Assembly (NCBI GenBank): GCA_002747455.1
Contig: PDPG01000041.1
Coordinates: 78,980-120,515 of the forward strand
Reading direction: 5' to 3'
Length of the DNA stretch: 41,536 bases
DNA from: Pseudomonadota bacterium
Lineage (GTDB): Bacteria; Pseudomonadota; Gammaproteobacteria; Thiotrichales; Thiotrichaceae
The notes under the pieces are model-generated. The model did not search any database and was not told the origin of the DNA. It was given only the letters and a program-made list of their open reading frames with translations. The translations under genes were made by a program, and so were the position numbers. This document shows positions 7,950 through 17,161 of this stretch, piece by piece. Every line of letters starts with the position of its first letter. Position 1 is the stretch's first letter.

Positions 7950-8885
7950 ATGAGTATTGCGATTTACAGCCATGAAGATTGCCTGAAGCACGACATGGGT
8001 CATGGTCATCCAGAGCGAGCGCAGCGTCTGCGCGCGATTGATGATCAGTTAATCACCTCTGGCATTGGGGATTTTATTCGTTACTTTGATGCCCCACTCG
8101 CCACCCCCGAGCAACTTGCCCTCGCCCACAGCAAAGAGCATATCAATTACATTTTTGAGAAGTCTCCTGCCGACGACAGCCAGATGGCGCACATTGATCC
8201 CGATACTTACATGAATGAGTACACTTTGCAGGCAGCACTACGCTCAGCAGGTGCGGCGATTGCTGCAACCGATCTCGTACTCAGCGATGACACCAACGAA
8301 AAACATGCGTTTTGTAGCGTCAGACCGCCGGGGCATCATGCCGAATATGGCGAAGCCATGGGATTTTGTTTCTTTAACAACATTGCCATTGCGGCACGAC
8401 ATGCGATCAGGAATCATGGCTTAGAGCGTGTTGCCGTGGTTGATTTTGATGTGCATCACGGAAATGGCACAGAAGATATTGTCGGAGACGATCCACAAAT
8501 TTTGTTCTGTTCAACCTATCAACACCCTTTATATCCTGAACGTGCAAAACCCAGTAAACCGGGGCTGATGATTAATGCACCGCTCCCTGAGGGTGCTGGT
8601 GGTGCTGAGTTTAAGGAAGCAGTCAATGATCACTGGCTCCCTGCTTTACATGAATTTAAGCCGCAGATGATTTTTATATCCGCAGGTTTTGATGCCCACC
8701 GGGAGGATGAGATGGCAGGCTTACGCTTAGTTGAGAGTGATTATCAGTGGGTCACAGAGCGCTTGTGTGATATTGCACACGAGTACGCAAATGGGCACAT
8801 CGTTTCCATGCTGGAAGGTGGCTATAACGTCTCGGCACTGGCGCGAAGTGTGGTGGCGCATCTTAAAGTACTTATGAAAATCTAA
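7950..8885 (+). CDS. histone-deacetylase-family deacylase (AcuC/HDAC-like)
   Basis: This 311-residue zinc hydrolase of the arginase/HDAC fold has HPER near the N-terminus (20-23), the charge-relay pair H129/H130 in RPPGHHAEYG, the zinc ligands D167 and H169 in DFDVHHGNGT and D248 in AGFDAHRED, and the substrate-binding Tyr in EGGYN (Y292). All catalytic residues are intact. Bacterial members include AcuC, which deacetylates acetyl-CoA synthetase, as well as polyamine deacetylases, so the substrate is not settled by motifs. Location in a phaR operon, near a protein acetyltransferase and in a region containing acs, favours a lysine deacylase acting on acetyl-CoA metabolism. That link is inference. 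Confidence 0.85.
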   Translation: MSIAIYSHEDCLKHDMGHGHPERAQRLRAIDDQLITSGIGDFIRYFDAPLATPEQLALAHSKEHINYIFEKSPADDSQMAHIDPDTYMNEYTLQAALRSAGAAIAATDLVLSDDTNEKHAFCSVRPPGHHAEYGEAMGFCFFNNIAIAARHAIRNHGLERVAVVDFDVHHGNGTEDIVGDDPQILFCSTYQHPLYPERAKPSKPGLMINAPLPEGAGGAEFKEAVNDHWLPALHEFKPQMIFISAGFDAHREDEMAGLRLVESDYQWVTERLCDIAHEYANGHIVSMLEGGYNVSALARSVVAHLKVLMKI

Positions 8886-8927
8886 GCAAGGCACGGTGGC
8901 TAAGTAAGCGCATATTGCGGCTGAAGG

Positions 8928-9482
8928 TTAAGAGTTCTTGTCTATCCGGTTGTGCGCTTTTTGCCACACTAAAAATCTGGTGTTTGAAGTAGTGCCCATG
9001 GCTCGCAGGATACTCCCCATTGAGGCATCGCTAAACTCTGTTTCAAGCACTTTAAATATAAGTGTGATATTCTTTGTACATTTTGGAATCGATACGGGTG
9101 CCTCACGACCCTCCTGAAAAATAACCCACCACAGGTCTTCAGACCAAGGACCTTCATCCGAAGTAAGTATTTCTATTTTAGTCACACTACTCCAGACTAT
9201 TTCTTCCTTCGGCTCACTTGGGTAGCCAAAACAGGCACCACTTTCGGTCAGCTCAAGCACTGGCTTACTTGCTTCTACTACCTGCCCTTGCCACTTGAAC
9301 GCTATTTTGTTGAGCACAACGCTCTCGATAACAAAATGAGTCGCCACGGCAACCCCAAATAGCACAAAAATATGCCACGGGGAGCCTAGCACCATTTCAG
9401 CTTTGCCCGACACATACACCCCAACAGCTAACGAAAATGCTATTGAAACGATAAACAAAACTTGATGAATGAGGCTCAACAT
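8928..9482 (-). CDS. hypothetical membrane protein with a soluble beta-rich domain
   Basis: I do not recognise this 184-residue protein. Two hydrophobic segments (about 5-27 and 34-56) form a short hairpin, followed by a 125-residue soluble part rich in predicted beta strands (for example VWSSVTKIEILTSDE and WWVIFQEG) and a final helix. This resembles the membrane-hairpin plus PH-like layout of small bacterial envelope proteins such as the YcxB type, but the similarity is weak. It begins 25 bases after the stop of the upstream PatZ-type gene on the same strand and probably shares its transcript. No catalytic motif is seen. Confidence 0.65.
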   Translation of the reverse strand: MLSLIHQVLFIVSIAFSLAVGVYVSGKAEMVLGSPWHIFVLFGVAVATHFVIESVVLNKIAFKWQGQVVEASKPVLELTESGACFGYPSEPKEEIVWSSVTKIEILTSDEGPWSEDLWWVIFQEGREAPVSIPKCTKNITLIFKVLETEFSDASMGSILRAMGTTSNTRFLVWQKAHNRIDKNS

Positions 9483-9507
9483 ACATCGTGTTCAGTAAAA
9501 ACACGCA

Positions 9508-12189
9508 CTAAGCAATACGTTTGCTCACGATCTTCACATTCATGTCTTCCGGGTCATTCGCCACCACAAAATCCAGAGACTTCATCAGTCCCAGCATCTT
9601 GTGATTGTTTGCCAGGACCTCGCCTTCAATCACCTGAATGCCTTTATCATGGGCAACATCAATGAGCTTGTTCATCAGGCGATGCCCCAGCCCTTGATTT
9701 TGTCGTGCATCCGAAACCACTAGGGCAAATTCACAGCTGACTTTATCAGGATTTGACAGGTAACGAGCCACACCCAATACACGCCCTTCCCCGCCTGACT
9801 CCACCGCCATAACCGCCATTTCCAGATCATAATCAATCTGTGTAAAGCGCACCAACATCTCAGGCGACAAGTGTTGCAAGGCATGCATAAAGCGGAAGTA
9901 CTTGGCTTCAGCGGACAAACTATCCACAAATGTGGCGAGTAACTCCGTATCATCTGGTCGAATCGGGCGTAGTACAACGTCCGTGCCATCAGCCAACTGC
10001 TGGTTTTCAACCACCCGTGCGGGATATGGATGAATGGCCATGTGATCATACTGACCACTATTGGATTTGGGATAGGCAACACGGATGTGCGCGTCTACAG
10101 CGACAATCCCCTTCTCATCCACAATTAAGGGGTTAATATCCATTTCCTGAATCCACGGCAACTCACAGGCCATCGCAGACACCCGCAGTAACATATTGAT
10201 TACCGCTTCTTTGTTCGCCGTAGGCATGTGCCTGAACTCGCCCAATAACTGCCGGACTTTGGTTCGATCAATCAGCTTCTCAGCCAGTAAGCGGTTCAAC
10301 GGTGGCAAAGCAACGGCATGGTCGCGCATCACCTCCACTTGTGTACCACCACTACCGAAACTAATTACCGGTCCGAAGATTGCATCATTTTTCAGTCCTA
10401 TCATTAGCTCACGGCCATTAGGGGCAATGTGCATTTTTTCGATCATCACGCCATCAATACGCGCTTCCGGCAACTTACGCTTGACGTTTTCGATAATTTC
10501 CCGATACACATGACGCACCCGTTGTGCGCCCCGAACATTGAGCACCACCCCCATGACGTCAGATTTATGAGTAATATCCGGTGATAAAACCTTCATGGCG
10601 ACCGGAAAACCAATGGAGGTGGCAATGATCAACGCCTGCTCTGGCGAGTAGGCAACCGCATTACGCACCGTGTTAATTGAGAATGCCTGCAAAATTGCCA
10701 TTGATTCTTGCTGAGAGAGCACGTTGCGCTTTTCAGACAGCGCTGACTCAATAATCAAGGTTGGCGCTTCAACATCCGCCCGCTCCTGTCCAGTGCTGTA
10801 CTTACTGGGCGACTGTAGCAGCAACTTTTGGCTTAATTGGTATGATGCAAGAAAGGAGTAAGCATCTACCGCAGACTCCGGTGTCTGGTAGCTCGGAATA
10901 CCGGCTTTGGCAAATAGACCCCGCGAGGCCGCCACCTGTGTTCCTCCCATCCAGGAGGTCAGGATTGGCTTTTTGTATTTATCTGCCAATTCGATCACAG
11001 ACTGTGCAAGCGTTTCCGGATCTTGCAGAGCAATCGGGGTGAAGAACACAATGACGCCATCAACATTTTCATCTTTCAGGCATAACTCAATGGCTTTAGG
11101 GTAGGTATCTGCTACAGAGCCGAAACGAAGATCCAAAGGATTCCATGGGCCTTGTTTCTGCCCCAGTAACTTGGCTAGCTGTTTGATGGTATCCGCAGAA
11201 GGCTCAACCAATTCAAGCCCCTTATCAACTGCGTAGTCAGCCGCCAACACACCGGGGCCTGCTGCATTTGACACAATCATCATCCGTCTGCCAGCGCTGC
11301 GATAGCGAGACGACAGGGTTCGGGCCGCCGCAAATAGCTGCGTAAAGTGACTGATGCGCACAACGCCCGCGCGTGACAGTGCCTCATCAAACACCTCATC
11401 GCTTCCCACCATGGCACCCGTGTGCGACATGGGCGTTTCTGTTTCCTCATGGAAACGACCAACTTTGATCGCAATCACCGGCTTGATTCTTGCAGCGGCC
11501 CTTAAGCCACTCATAAAGCGACGCGAGTCATGCAAGCCTTCAATATATAACAGGATACTGCGCGTATCCGGGTCGTTTACCAAATAATCAAGTATCTCAC
11601 CAAAGTCCAGATCGCCAGAAGCGCCCGTGGACACGACCGTCGAGAAGCCAATGTCATTGGTGTCTGCCCAATCCAGCATTGCACTACAAATGGCACCAGA
11701 CTGTGAGACAATCGCTACATTACCGGGCTTGCTCATACTAAAGCCACAACTGATGTTCAACCCAACTTTGGGCCGGATAAAGCCGCTTGAATTCGGCCCC
11801 AGAATGCGGATCCCATAAGACCCCGCCACCTCTAGCACCTTTTCCTCAAGTGCCCTACCGCTGCTGCCTGTCTCACGGAATCCGGCTGAAAACAGCACCA
11901 CATGCTTTACGCCATGCTCTCCACACTGGCGGATAATAGGCAACACTGTCTTAGCCGGTGTCGTAATAACGGCTAGATCAACTGGCTTACCCAACGCCGC
12001 CAGCTTTGCATAGGCCTGATGATTAAAAACTTTCTTGTGTTTGGGGTTAATGGGGTAAATATCCCCTTTAAATCCGCCATTAATTAAATTTTCAAACACC
12101 GCTCTACCGACAGAGTTCTGGCGCTCACTCGCACCGAACATGGCAATAGATTTGGGAAGGAAGAAAGAACTCAGATAGTGCGCTCGCAT
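9508..12189 (-). CDS. patZ: PatZ/Pat-type protein lysine acetyltransferase (ADP-forming acyl-CoA synthetase-like, GNAT fused)
   Basis: At 893 residues this has the full architecture of the Pat/YfiQ/PatZ enzymes: a CoA-binding domain (about 8-130), succinyl-CoA-ligase-like domains (about 150-470), an ATP-grasp domain (about 490-710) and a C-terminal GNAT acetyltransferase domain (about 735-893) with the acetyl-CoA loop RQNQGLG (829-835). The known role of this family is to acetylate the active-site lysine of acetyl-CoA synthetase and so switch it off. An acs gene with that lysine lies 11 kb away. The start is divergent from phaB across 199 bases, so acetylation and PHA-precursor genes may share control. 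The 184-residue membrane protein follows in the same direction. Confidence 0.9.
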   Translation of the reverse strand: MRAHYLSSFFLPKSIAMFGASERQNSVGRAVFENLINGGFKGDIYPINPKHKKVFNHQAYAKLAALGKPVDLAVITTPAKTVLPIIRQCGEHGVKHVVLFSAGFRETGSSGRALEEKVLEVAGSYGIRILGPNSSGFIRPKVGLNISCGFSMSKPGNVAIVSQSGAICSAMLDWADTNDIGFSTVVSTGASGDLDFGEILDYLVNDPDTRSILLYIEGLHDSRRFMSGLRAAARIKPVIAIKVGRFHEETETPMSHTGAMVGSDEVFDEALSRAGVVRISHFTQLFAAARTLSSRYRSAGRRMMIVSNAAGPGVLAADYAVDKGLELVEPSADTIKQLAKLLGQKQGPWNPLDLRFGSVADTYPKAIELCLKDENVDGVIVFFTPIALQDPETLAQSVIELADKYKKPILTSWMGGTQVAASRGLFAKAGIPSYQTPESAVDAYSFLASYQLSQKLLLQSPSKYSTGQERADVEAPTLIIESALSEKRNVLSQQESMAILQAFSINTVRNAVAYSPEQALIIATSIGFPVAMKVLSPDITHKSDVMGVVLNVRGAQRVRHVYREIIENVKRKLPEARIDGVMIEKMHIAPNGRELMIGLKNDAIFGPVISFGSGGTQVEVMRDHAVALPPLNRLLAEKLIDRTKVRQLLGEFRHMPTANKEAVINMLLRVSAMACELPWIQEMDINPLIVDEKGIVAVDAHIRVAYPKSNSGQYDHMAIHPYPARVVENQQLADGTDVVLRPIRPDDTELLATFVDSLSAEAKYFRFMHALQHLSPEMLVRFTQIDYDLEMAVMAVESGGEGRVLGVARYLSNPDKVSCEFALVVSDARQNQGLGHRLMNKLIDVAHDKGIQVIEGEVLANNHKMLGLMKSLDFVVANDPEDMNVKIVSKRIA

Positions 12190-12280
12190 AGCTTCGCCTT
12201 GATATGGGATTAGGGTCAGCCGTCATTATCAGCCTACCATTTCAAAAAATCCAGCACCGCCAAACGGTACGGTACCACTC

Positions 12281-12309
12281 TTGACACTGCCGCATTTATA
12301 GCATAATTT
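12281..12309 (+). promoter_or_regulatory. candidate sigma70 promoter for phaBA
   Basis: A perfect TTGACA (12281-12286) is followed after 17 bases by TAATTT (12304-12309). The start point would be near 12316, about 70 bases before phaB. It sits inside the 199-base gap shared with the divergent patZ gene. A GGTAC direct repeat just upstream (about 12266-12275) could be part of an operator, but this is unproven. Confidence 0.5.
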
Positions 12310-12388
12310 GTGCATCGCAGCAAACTTCTCCGGTCATGGAAGGAGCGAGTGAGCAATAATTTTCTAATCACAAGGGAACAACATCGTT

Positions 12389-13138
12389 ATGAGTAATAAG
12401 AGAATCGCACTAGTTACAGGCGGTAATGGCGGAATCGGCCAGGCCATTTGCATGGCACTGTCGGATAAGGGCTGTACCGTGGTTGCAGGCTACTACCCCG
12501 GTGATAAGGAAAATGCCGAAAAGTGGCAAGCTGACATGAAAAGCAATGGCTATGACATTGCCTTGGCTGCCGCAGATGTTGCTGATTTTGAGCAAACCCA
12601 GCAGATGGTTGCTGATGTTGAAGCCTCCGTTGGCCCGATTGATGTTTTGGTCAACTGTGCAGGTATCACGCGTGACAGCAGCTTGAAGAAAATGGACGTA
12701 AGTGACTGGGAAGCGGTTATCGATACCAATTTAAACAGCGCATTCAACGTCACAAAGCCCGTAATGATCGGCATGATGGGACGTGGTTTTGGTCGCATTA
12801 TCAACATTTCATCCGTAAATGGTCAGCGTGGACAATTTGGTCAGCCTAACTACTCTGCAGCAAAAGCGGGTCTACACGGCTTCACAATGGCCGCAGCACG
12901 TGAAGGCGCACGTAAGGGTGTTACGGTAAATACGGTATCACCAGGTTATGTTGAAACTGCCATGACTGCGGCAATGCCAGAAGCCGTTCTGGAAAGTATC
13001 GTCCATGAAGTCCCAATGGGACGTATGGCTCAGCCAAAGGAAATCGCACAGGCTGTTGCTTGGTTGGCAGATGATCAGTCTAGCTATGTCACTGGTGCGA
13101 ATATTCCAGTGAATGGCGGCTTGTTCATGAGCTTCTAA
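12389..13138 (+). CDS. phaB: acetoacetyl-CoA reductase
   Basis: This 249-residue classical short-chain dehydrogenase reduces acetoacetyl-CoA to (R)-3-hydroxybutyryl-CoA with NADPH. The nucleotide-binding TGGNGGIG (10-17) is followed by NCAGITRD (89-96) and the active-site set S142, Y155 and K159 within [21 protein letters not shown], which is characteristic of PhaB rather than FabG. A purine-rich AAGGGA lies 11 bases before the ATG. phaA follows after 34 bases, so the pair forms a phaBA operon supplying monomer for both PHA synthases in the window. Confidence 0.93.
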   Translation: MSNKRIALVTGGNGGIGQAICMALSDKGCTVVAGYYPGDKENAEKWQADMKSNGYDIALAAADVADFEQTQQMVADVEASVGPIDVLVNCAGITRDSSLKKMDVSDWEAVIDTNLNSAFNVTKPVMIGMMGRGFGRIINISSVNGQRGQFGQPNYSAAKAGLHGFTMAAAREGARKGVTVNTVSPGYVETAMTAAMPEAVLESIVHEVPMGRMAQPKEIAQAVAWLADDQSSYVTGANIPVNGGLFMSF

Positions 13139-13172
13139 GCCTTATTTTCTAACCCCTGAAGGAAGTGAACTA

Positions 13173-14357
13173 ATGAGTGATGATGTTGTAATTGTTGCGG
13201 CAAGTCGTACGGCCATCGGTAATTTTGGTGGCACCTTGGCTGGCGTTCCTGCCCAACAGCTGGGCGCAAAGGTTGTGGCCGATTTGCTTGCGAAAACCGG
13301 TGTTGATGGTGGCTCTGTGGATGAAGTCATTCTGGGTCAGGTACTGACCGCAGGCTCAGGACAAAATCCAGCGCGCCAAAGTGTAATTGCGGCCGGTTTA
13401 CCGGAGTCCGTTCCAGCCATGACCATCAATAAAGTATGTGGTAGCGGTCTAAAATCTGTGCAATTAGCATATCAGGCTATTAAGTGTGGCGATGCTGATA
13501 TTGTCATTGCCGGCGGGCAGGAAAACATGAGTGCATCACCACACGTGCTGCCAAACTCACGCAATGGCCAGAAGATGATGGACTGGAAAATGAAGGACAC
13601 CATGATTCAGGACGGCCTGTGGGATGTGTTTAACGATTACCATATGGGTGTGACGGCAGAGAACATTGCTGAACAGTACAACATCAGCCGCGACACTCAG
13701 GATGCATTCGCGGCAGCTTCTCAGCAAAAAGCGGAAGCTGCTCTAAATGCGGATAAGTTTGATGATGAGATTGTTCCTGTGGAAATTCCGCAACGTCGCG
13801 GTGATCCAATCGTGTTCGCTAAAGATGAGTTTCCTCGCGCAGGCACAACCGCAGAAGGCTTGGGTAAGCTGCGCCCGGCCTTTGCCCGTGAAGGTACGGT
13901 CACTGCAGGTAACGCCTCAGGCATCAATGACGGTGCGGCTGCAGTGATGGTCATGAGTGCCAGCAAGGCCAAAGCACTGGGCCTGACACCAATGGCCAAA
14001 ATTGTCTCTTATGCAGCCACCGGGGTTGATCCAAAGATTATGGGAACAGGCCCCATTTCTGCCAGCCAGAAATGTCTGGCTAAGGCAGGCTGGGAAGTGG
14101 CTGATCTAGATTTAGTTGAGGCCAATGAAGCGTTTGCTGCTCAAGCCTTGTCTGTAAATATGGATATGGGCTGGGATGCTGATAAGGTTAATGTCAATGG
14201 TGGTGCTATCGCCCTCGGACACCCAATCGGCGCTTCAGGTGCGCGGATTTTGGTAAGCCTGCTACACGAAATGCAGCGTAGGGAAGCGAAGAAAGGCTTG
14301 GCGACCCTGTGTATCGGTGGTGGTATGGGTATTGCAATGGCCGTCGAGCGTGTCTGA
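13173..14357 (+). CDS. phaA: acetyl-CoA C-acetyltransferase (beta-ketothiolase)
   Basis: This 394-residue thiolase condenses two acetyl-CoA into acetoacetyl-CoA, the first step of PHB synthesis. Catalytic residues are all present: C89 in INKVCGSG, H350 in [10 protein letters not shown] and C380 in LCIGGGMG. The length matches biosynthetic PhaA thiolases. GAAGGAAGTG lies upstream of the ATG as ribosome site. It is the second gene of the phaBA operon and is followed by a terminator. Confidence 0.93.
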   Translation: MSDDVVIVAASRTAIGNFGGTLAGVPAQQLGAKVVADLLAKTGVDGGSVDEVILGQVLTAGSGQNPARQSVIAAGLPESVPAMTINKVCGSGLKSVQLAYQAIKCGDADIVIAGGQENMSASPHVLPNSRNGQKMMDWKMKDTMIQDGLWDVFNDYHMGVTAENIAEQYNISRDTQDAFAAASQQKAEAALNADKFDDEIVPVEIPQRRGDPIVFAKDEFPRAGTTAEGLGKLRPAFAREGTVTAGNASGINDGAAAVMVMSASKAKALGLTPMAKIVSYAATGVDPKIMGTGPISASQKCLAKAGWEVADLDLVEANEAFAAQALSVNMDMGWDADKVNVNGGAIALGHPIGASGARILVSLLHEMQRREAKKGLATLCIGGGMGIAMAVERV

Positions 14358-14397
14358 CGGCGAAAATAGCTAGATTAAATTAACTCGCGTAACCATC

Positions 14398-14436
14398 AAG
14401 GCCCGGTATATGTAAAAGTATTCTGGGCCTTTTTGC
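14398..14436 (+). terminator. rho-independent terminator of phaBA
   Basis: AAGGCCC (14398-14404) pairs with GGGCCTT (14425-14431), and the 3' arm runs into a T stretch. The 20-base loop is long, but the stem and U-run are clear. Confidence 0.75.
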
Positions 14437-14771
14437 TTGACAGCATCAACACAATCTATAGACTTTTTTTATTGAGCTTATTATTTATAATAATAAGACA
14501 AACGGTAGCTTTGCGGCTAGTATTGGCCGCGGCGTTTGGTGTCGATTAGCAAGCATTTCCCTAGAGCTTACCCCCAAATTGAAGGTGGACGGTGCGCCAA
14601 ACCGAATATTTGTAGAACTATACCCCCCTGTGTTCTTTTTTAATTGCAAATACCATGAGTGCCAGTCGAAGCAAGTTCTCACACAACGATAAAGCCAATC
14701 GCACTCTAATCATTGTGAGTCCGTGCTACCTAGTGACCAGGTGACTCCCAACAACTGAGCGATATTAAATA
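14437..14771. other. 335-base non-coding region before the chemosensory operon
   Basis: No convincing gene is visible here. The stretch holds a perfect AT-rich palindrome (14477-14497), a GCGGC/GCCGC hairpin (14513-14517 with 14526-14530) and a long-range GTTTGG/CCAAAC complementarity (about 14534 with 14600). It probably contains the promoter and a structured leader for the CheW gene, which has only a weak ribosome site. Confidence 0.5.
14477..14497. repeat. AT-rich perfect inverted repeat, possible operator
   Basis: CTTATTATT and AATAATAAG are perfect 9-bp inverted repeats around TAT. No T-tract follows as a terminator would need, so a protein-binding site upstream of the chemosensory operon is the more natural reading. 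The identity of the regulator is unknown. Confidence 0.5.
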
Positions 14772-15293
14772 ATGACGGATGTGCCTCAAAATACCTCCCC
14801 TGAGTCTTCCGCTGCGACCCAGTTCGCCTACTCGGCTGCTGGTTTTAACATTCTGTTAGAACCGAGCATTAAAACAGAAATTATCGAACAACGTAGCGTC
14901 TTCCCAATACCACATGCCCCTGAGTGGTGTCGGGGAATGATCAGTCTACGAGGAAAGCTGATTCCGGTCATTGATATTCACCGCTTGCTTGGCCGTACCA
15001 TCACAGATCAGCCTCACTGGTTGTTAATTATCGAAACAACAGGACTACCACCTGCCGCTATTCATATCGACCAGCTACCCGTACAACAACAAATAGTGGC
15101 TGAGGAGCTTCGCCCTATCACAGAGGATGACATGCCTTTTTGGATTAAGCGGGTAATCGACATTGCTGAGCAGCCCGTTTATGAAGCGAATCACACCGAA
15201 TTATTCAATTTGCTAATCGCACACGACCAACAACCCCAACCAAACATACAACGTGCAACAGAGCAATCAGACTCATCAGGAATAGAAGCATGA
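14772..15293 (+). CDS. CheW-domain coupling protein (PilI-like)
   Basis: This 173-residue protein consists of one CheW domain (about 18-150). Recognisable features are IEQRSVFPIPHAPEWCRGMISLRG (read in two parts, about 38-60) and the GKLIPVIDIHRLLG segment, the hydrophobic core that docks receptors and CheA. In this operon it should couple the downstream PilJ-like receptor to the CheA-type kinase. Its final codons overlap the receptor start by four bases (ATGA), so translation is coupled. No strong ribosome site precedes it, which fits a regulated leader. The assignment to the Tfp (Pil-Chp) class rests on the PilJ-like neighbour. Confidence 0.85.
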   Translation: MTDVPQNTSPESSAATQFAYSAAGFNILLEPSIKTEIIEQRSVFPIPHAPEWCRGMISLRGKLIPVIDIHRLLGRTITDQPHWLLIIETTGLPPAAIHIDQLPVQQQIVAEELRPITEDDMPFWIKRVIDIAEQPVYEANHTELFNLLIAHDQQPQPNIQRATEQSDSSGIEA

Positions 15294-17137
15294 GCACTAA
15301 GTCTAAACGTGATATTCAGGGCGGTATCATTTCTATCCGTTCGCGGGTGGCATTGTCCGTCACCGCACCCCTGTTGATTCTGGCATTGGTCAGCGGCATG
15401 GGTATCTGGGCACTACTGAGTGCCTCCGAAGCCTTGGTTAATCTGAATCACTCAGGCGTCAAACTACAGGCGACAACACATATCAAAAACTCATTGCAAG
15501 ACGCGATTGAAGCCCCGCTCTATAACATTCGCTTGGGTTCGGCTGCCCCCAAAACAGAATGGCTGTCGCTAAAAACGGAGCGAGAGAAATTTGATAAGGA
15601 GTGGCAAGACTATCTAGGGCTGATTAAGGATACATCCCCTGAGGTTTTGACGCGCCTGACTGAAGGGAAGACTCGCCTGGATCAGGGTTTAGATAAAATT
15701 TCTACCACATTAGAAGAAATCAAAGCCAGCGACGGAGCCTCAAGTCACGCCTATCCGCCTAAAGTTCACCAGATGGCGTATGAAATCATCGGGACAAGCC
15801 ATGCACTGAATGACCTGTTTACTAATCTAATCACCGAAAGTTGGGATGAAAACAAGCAGGTCTACGAAGCGTCCAAAGGCAATATCGACTTATCGACAGC
15901 AGTCATTGCAACCGCAGTTATGTTGGGGCTGATTTTTGTCATGGCAATTGGTACGTTGCTCCACAGCTCTATTGCCGGCCCAGTGACCCATTTGACCACA
16001 GTCGTATCTGATCTTGCCAGAGGGGATGAAACGGCCCGTTCTCGCCTCAAAGGTCGTGATGAACTGAGTCAACTGGGTAACGCGTTTAACGCCATGATGG
16101 ACGAACACAATGCCCTTAAACAGCAGGTCGATCACGACAATGAAGTGATTAATCACTCCGTATTTTCGCTTTTGGAGGCTGTGGCCGATTTGAGTGAACG
16201 TGATTTGACGGTTCGCGCCAAGGTCACCGAAGATGCAACGGGCCCACTGGCTGATGCAATCAATCAATTAGCCGAAGATACCACTAAGGTCTTGGAAAAA
16301 GTTAAAGATATCGCCGGATCAGTAGACACGACCTCTGCTATTGTTAACGAGCGTTCACAATCGGTGAATGCCCTGGCAAAAGAGGAGCAAAAGGAAGTAG
16401 AAGCAGCAGCAAAGCAAATCGAGCAGATTCGCCACCGCCTGGAAGTCATTGCCCAATCGGCACTGCAAACCAATGATCTGGCAGGAAAAACCTCGGACAC
16501 AACACAACATGCCTACCAATCTGTATCACGCTCCATGAGCAGTATGAGCGAGATTCGCGACACAGTTCAGGATACAGGCAAGCGCATCAAACGCTTAGGC
16601 GAACGCTCCCAGGAAATCAGTTATATCACCGACATTATCAACGGCATTGCCGAGCGAACAACAGTGCTGGCGCTGAACGCCAATATGCAGGCAATGGCCG
16701 CTGGTGATGCGGGTAAAGGCTTCTCGGTGATTGCCGATGAGATTCAACGCCTTGCCGAAAGCTCTCGCGAATCAACTGAGCAGATTTCAACACTGGTTAA
16801 AAACATTCAGCAGGAAACCAAGTCCACGATTGCCACCATGGATCATACCATTGAGCAGGTTGTGGAAGGCTCGGCGCTCGCCGATGAGGCCAGCCGCCAG
16901 ATGCAGGAAACACTGGATGCAACCAATCAGCTAACGGAATCAGTGAACGACATCGCCAGTGCCTCGAAAGAACAAATGGAAATGGGTGAAACCTTACAGT
17001 CAAGCGCTTCACGGATTATAGAAACCACCAAAGCCACTGGTCAGGAAATGGGTCTGTTAGCCCAACTCACCAGTGATATGACTGATTATGCCAAACAACT
17101 GGTTGAGTCGGTGAATGTGTTCAAGTTGAAATCTTAA
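15290..17137 (+). CDS. PilJ-like methyl-accepting chemotaxis receptor
   Basis: This 615-residue transmembrane receptor has TM1 at 19-43, a helical periplasmic domain at about 44-202, TM2 at 203-225, HAMP at about 226-280, a second HAMP-like segment at about 290-340 and a long cytoplasmic coiled coil. The signalling tip (455-490) reads ERTTVLALNANMQAMAAG and continues DAGKGFSVIADEIQRLAE, closer to PilJ receptors than to flagellar MCPs. The periplasmic part is PilJ-like in size, but its ligand is unknown. No CheR or CheB gene is in the operon, so adaptation by methylation is either absent or supplied elsewhere. It is flanked by CheW and CheA genes. Confidence 0.88.
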   Translation: MSTKSKRDIQGGIISIRSRVALSVTAPLLILALVSGMGIWALLSASEALVNLNHSGVKLQATTHIKNSLQDAIEAPLYNIRLGSAAPKTEWLSLKTEREKFDKEWQDYLGLIKDTSPEVLTRLTEGKTRLDQGLDKISTTLEEIKASDGASSHAYPPKVHQMAYEIIGTSHALNDLFTNLITESWDENKQVYEASKGNIDLSTAVIATAVMLGLIFVMAIGTLLHSSIAGPVTHLTTVVSDLARGDETARSRLKGRDELSQLGNAFNAMMDEHNALKQQVDHDNEVINHSVFSLLEAVADLSERDLTVRAKVTEDATGPLADAINQLAEDTTKVLEKVKDIAGSVDTTSAIVNERSQSVNALAKEEQKEVEAAAKQIEQIRHRLEVIAQSALQTNDLAGKTSDTTQHAYQSVSRSMSSMSEIRDTVQDTGKRIKRLGERSQEISYITDIINGIAERTTVLALNANMQAMAAGDAGKGFSVIADEIQRLAESSRESTEQISTLVKNIQQETKSTIATMDHTIEQVVEGSALADEASRQMQETLDATNQLTESVNDIASASKEQMEMGETLQSSASRIIETTKATGQEMGLLAQLTSDMTDYAKQLVESVNVFKLKS

Positions 17138-17161
17138 AGTGCTAAGGCATAGGTATTCACA

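Noticed and set aside
14485..14682. 65-residue minus-strand open frame upstream of the CheW gene
   Set aside because: No recognisable domain or ribosome site, and it covers the palindrome and hairpins of the intergenic region.
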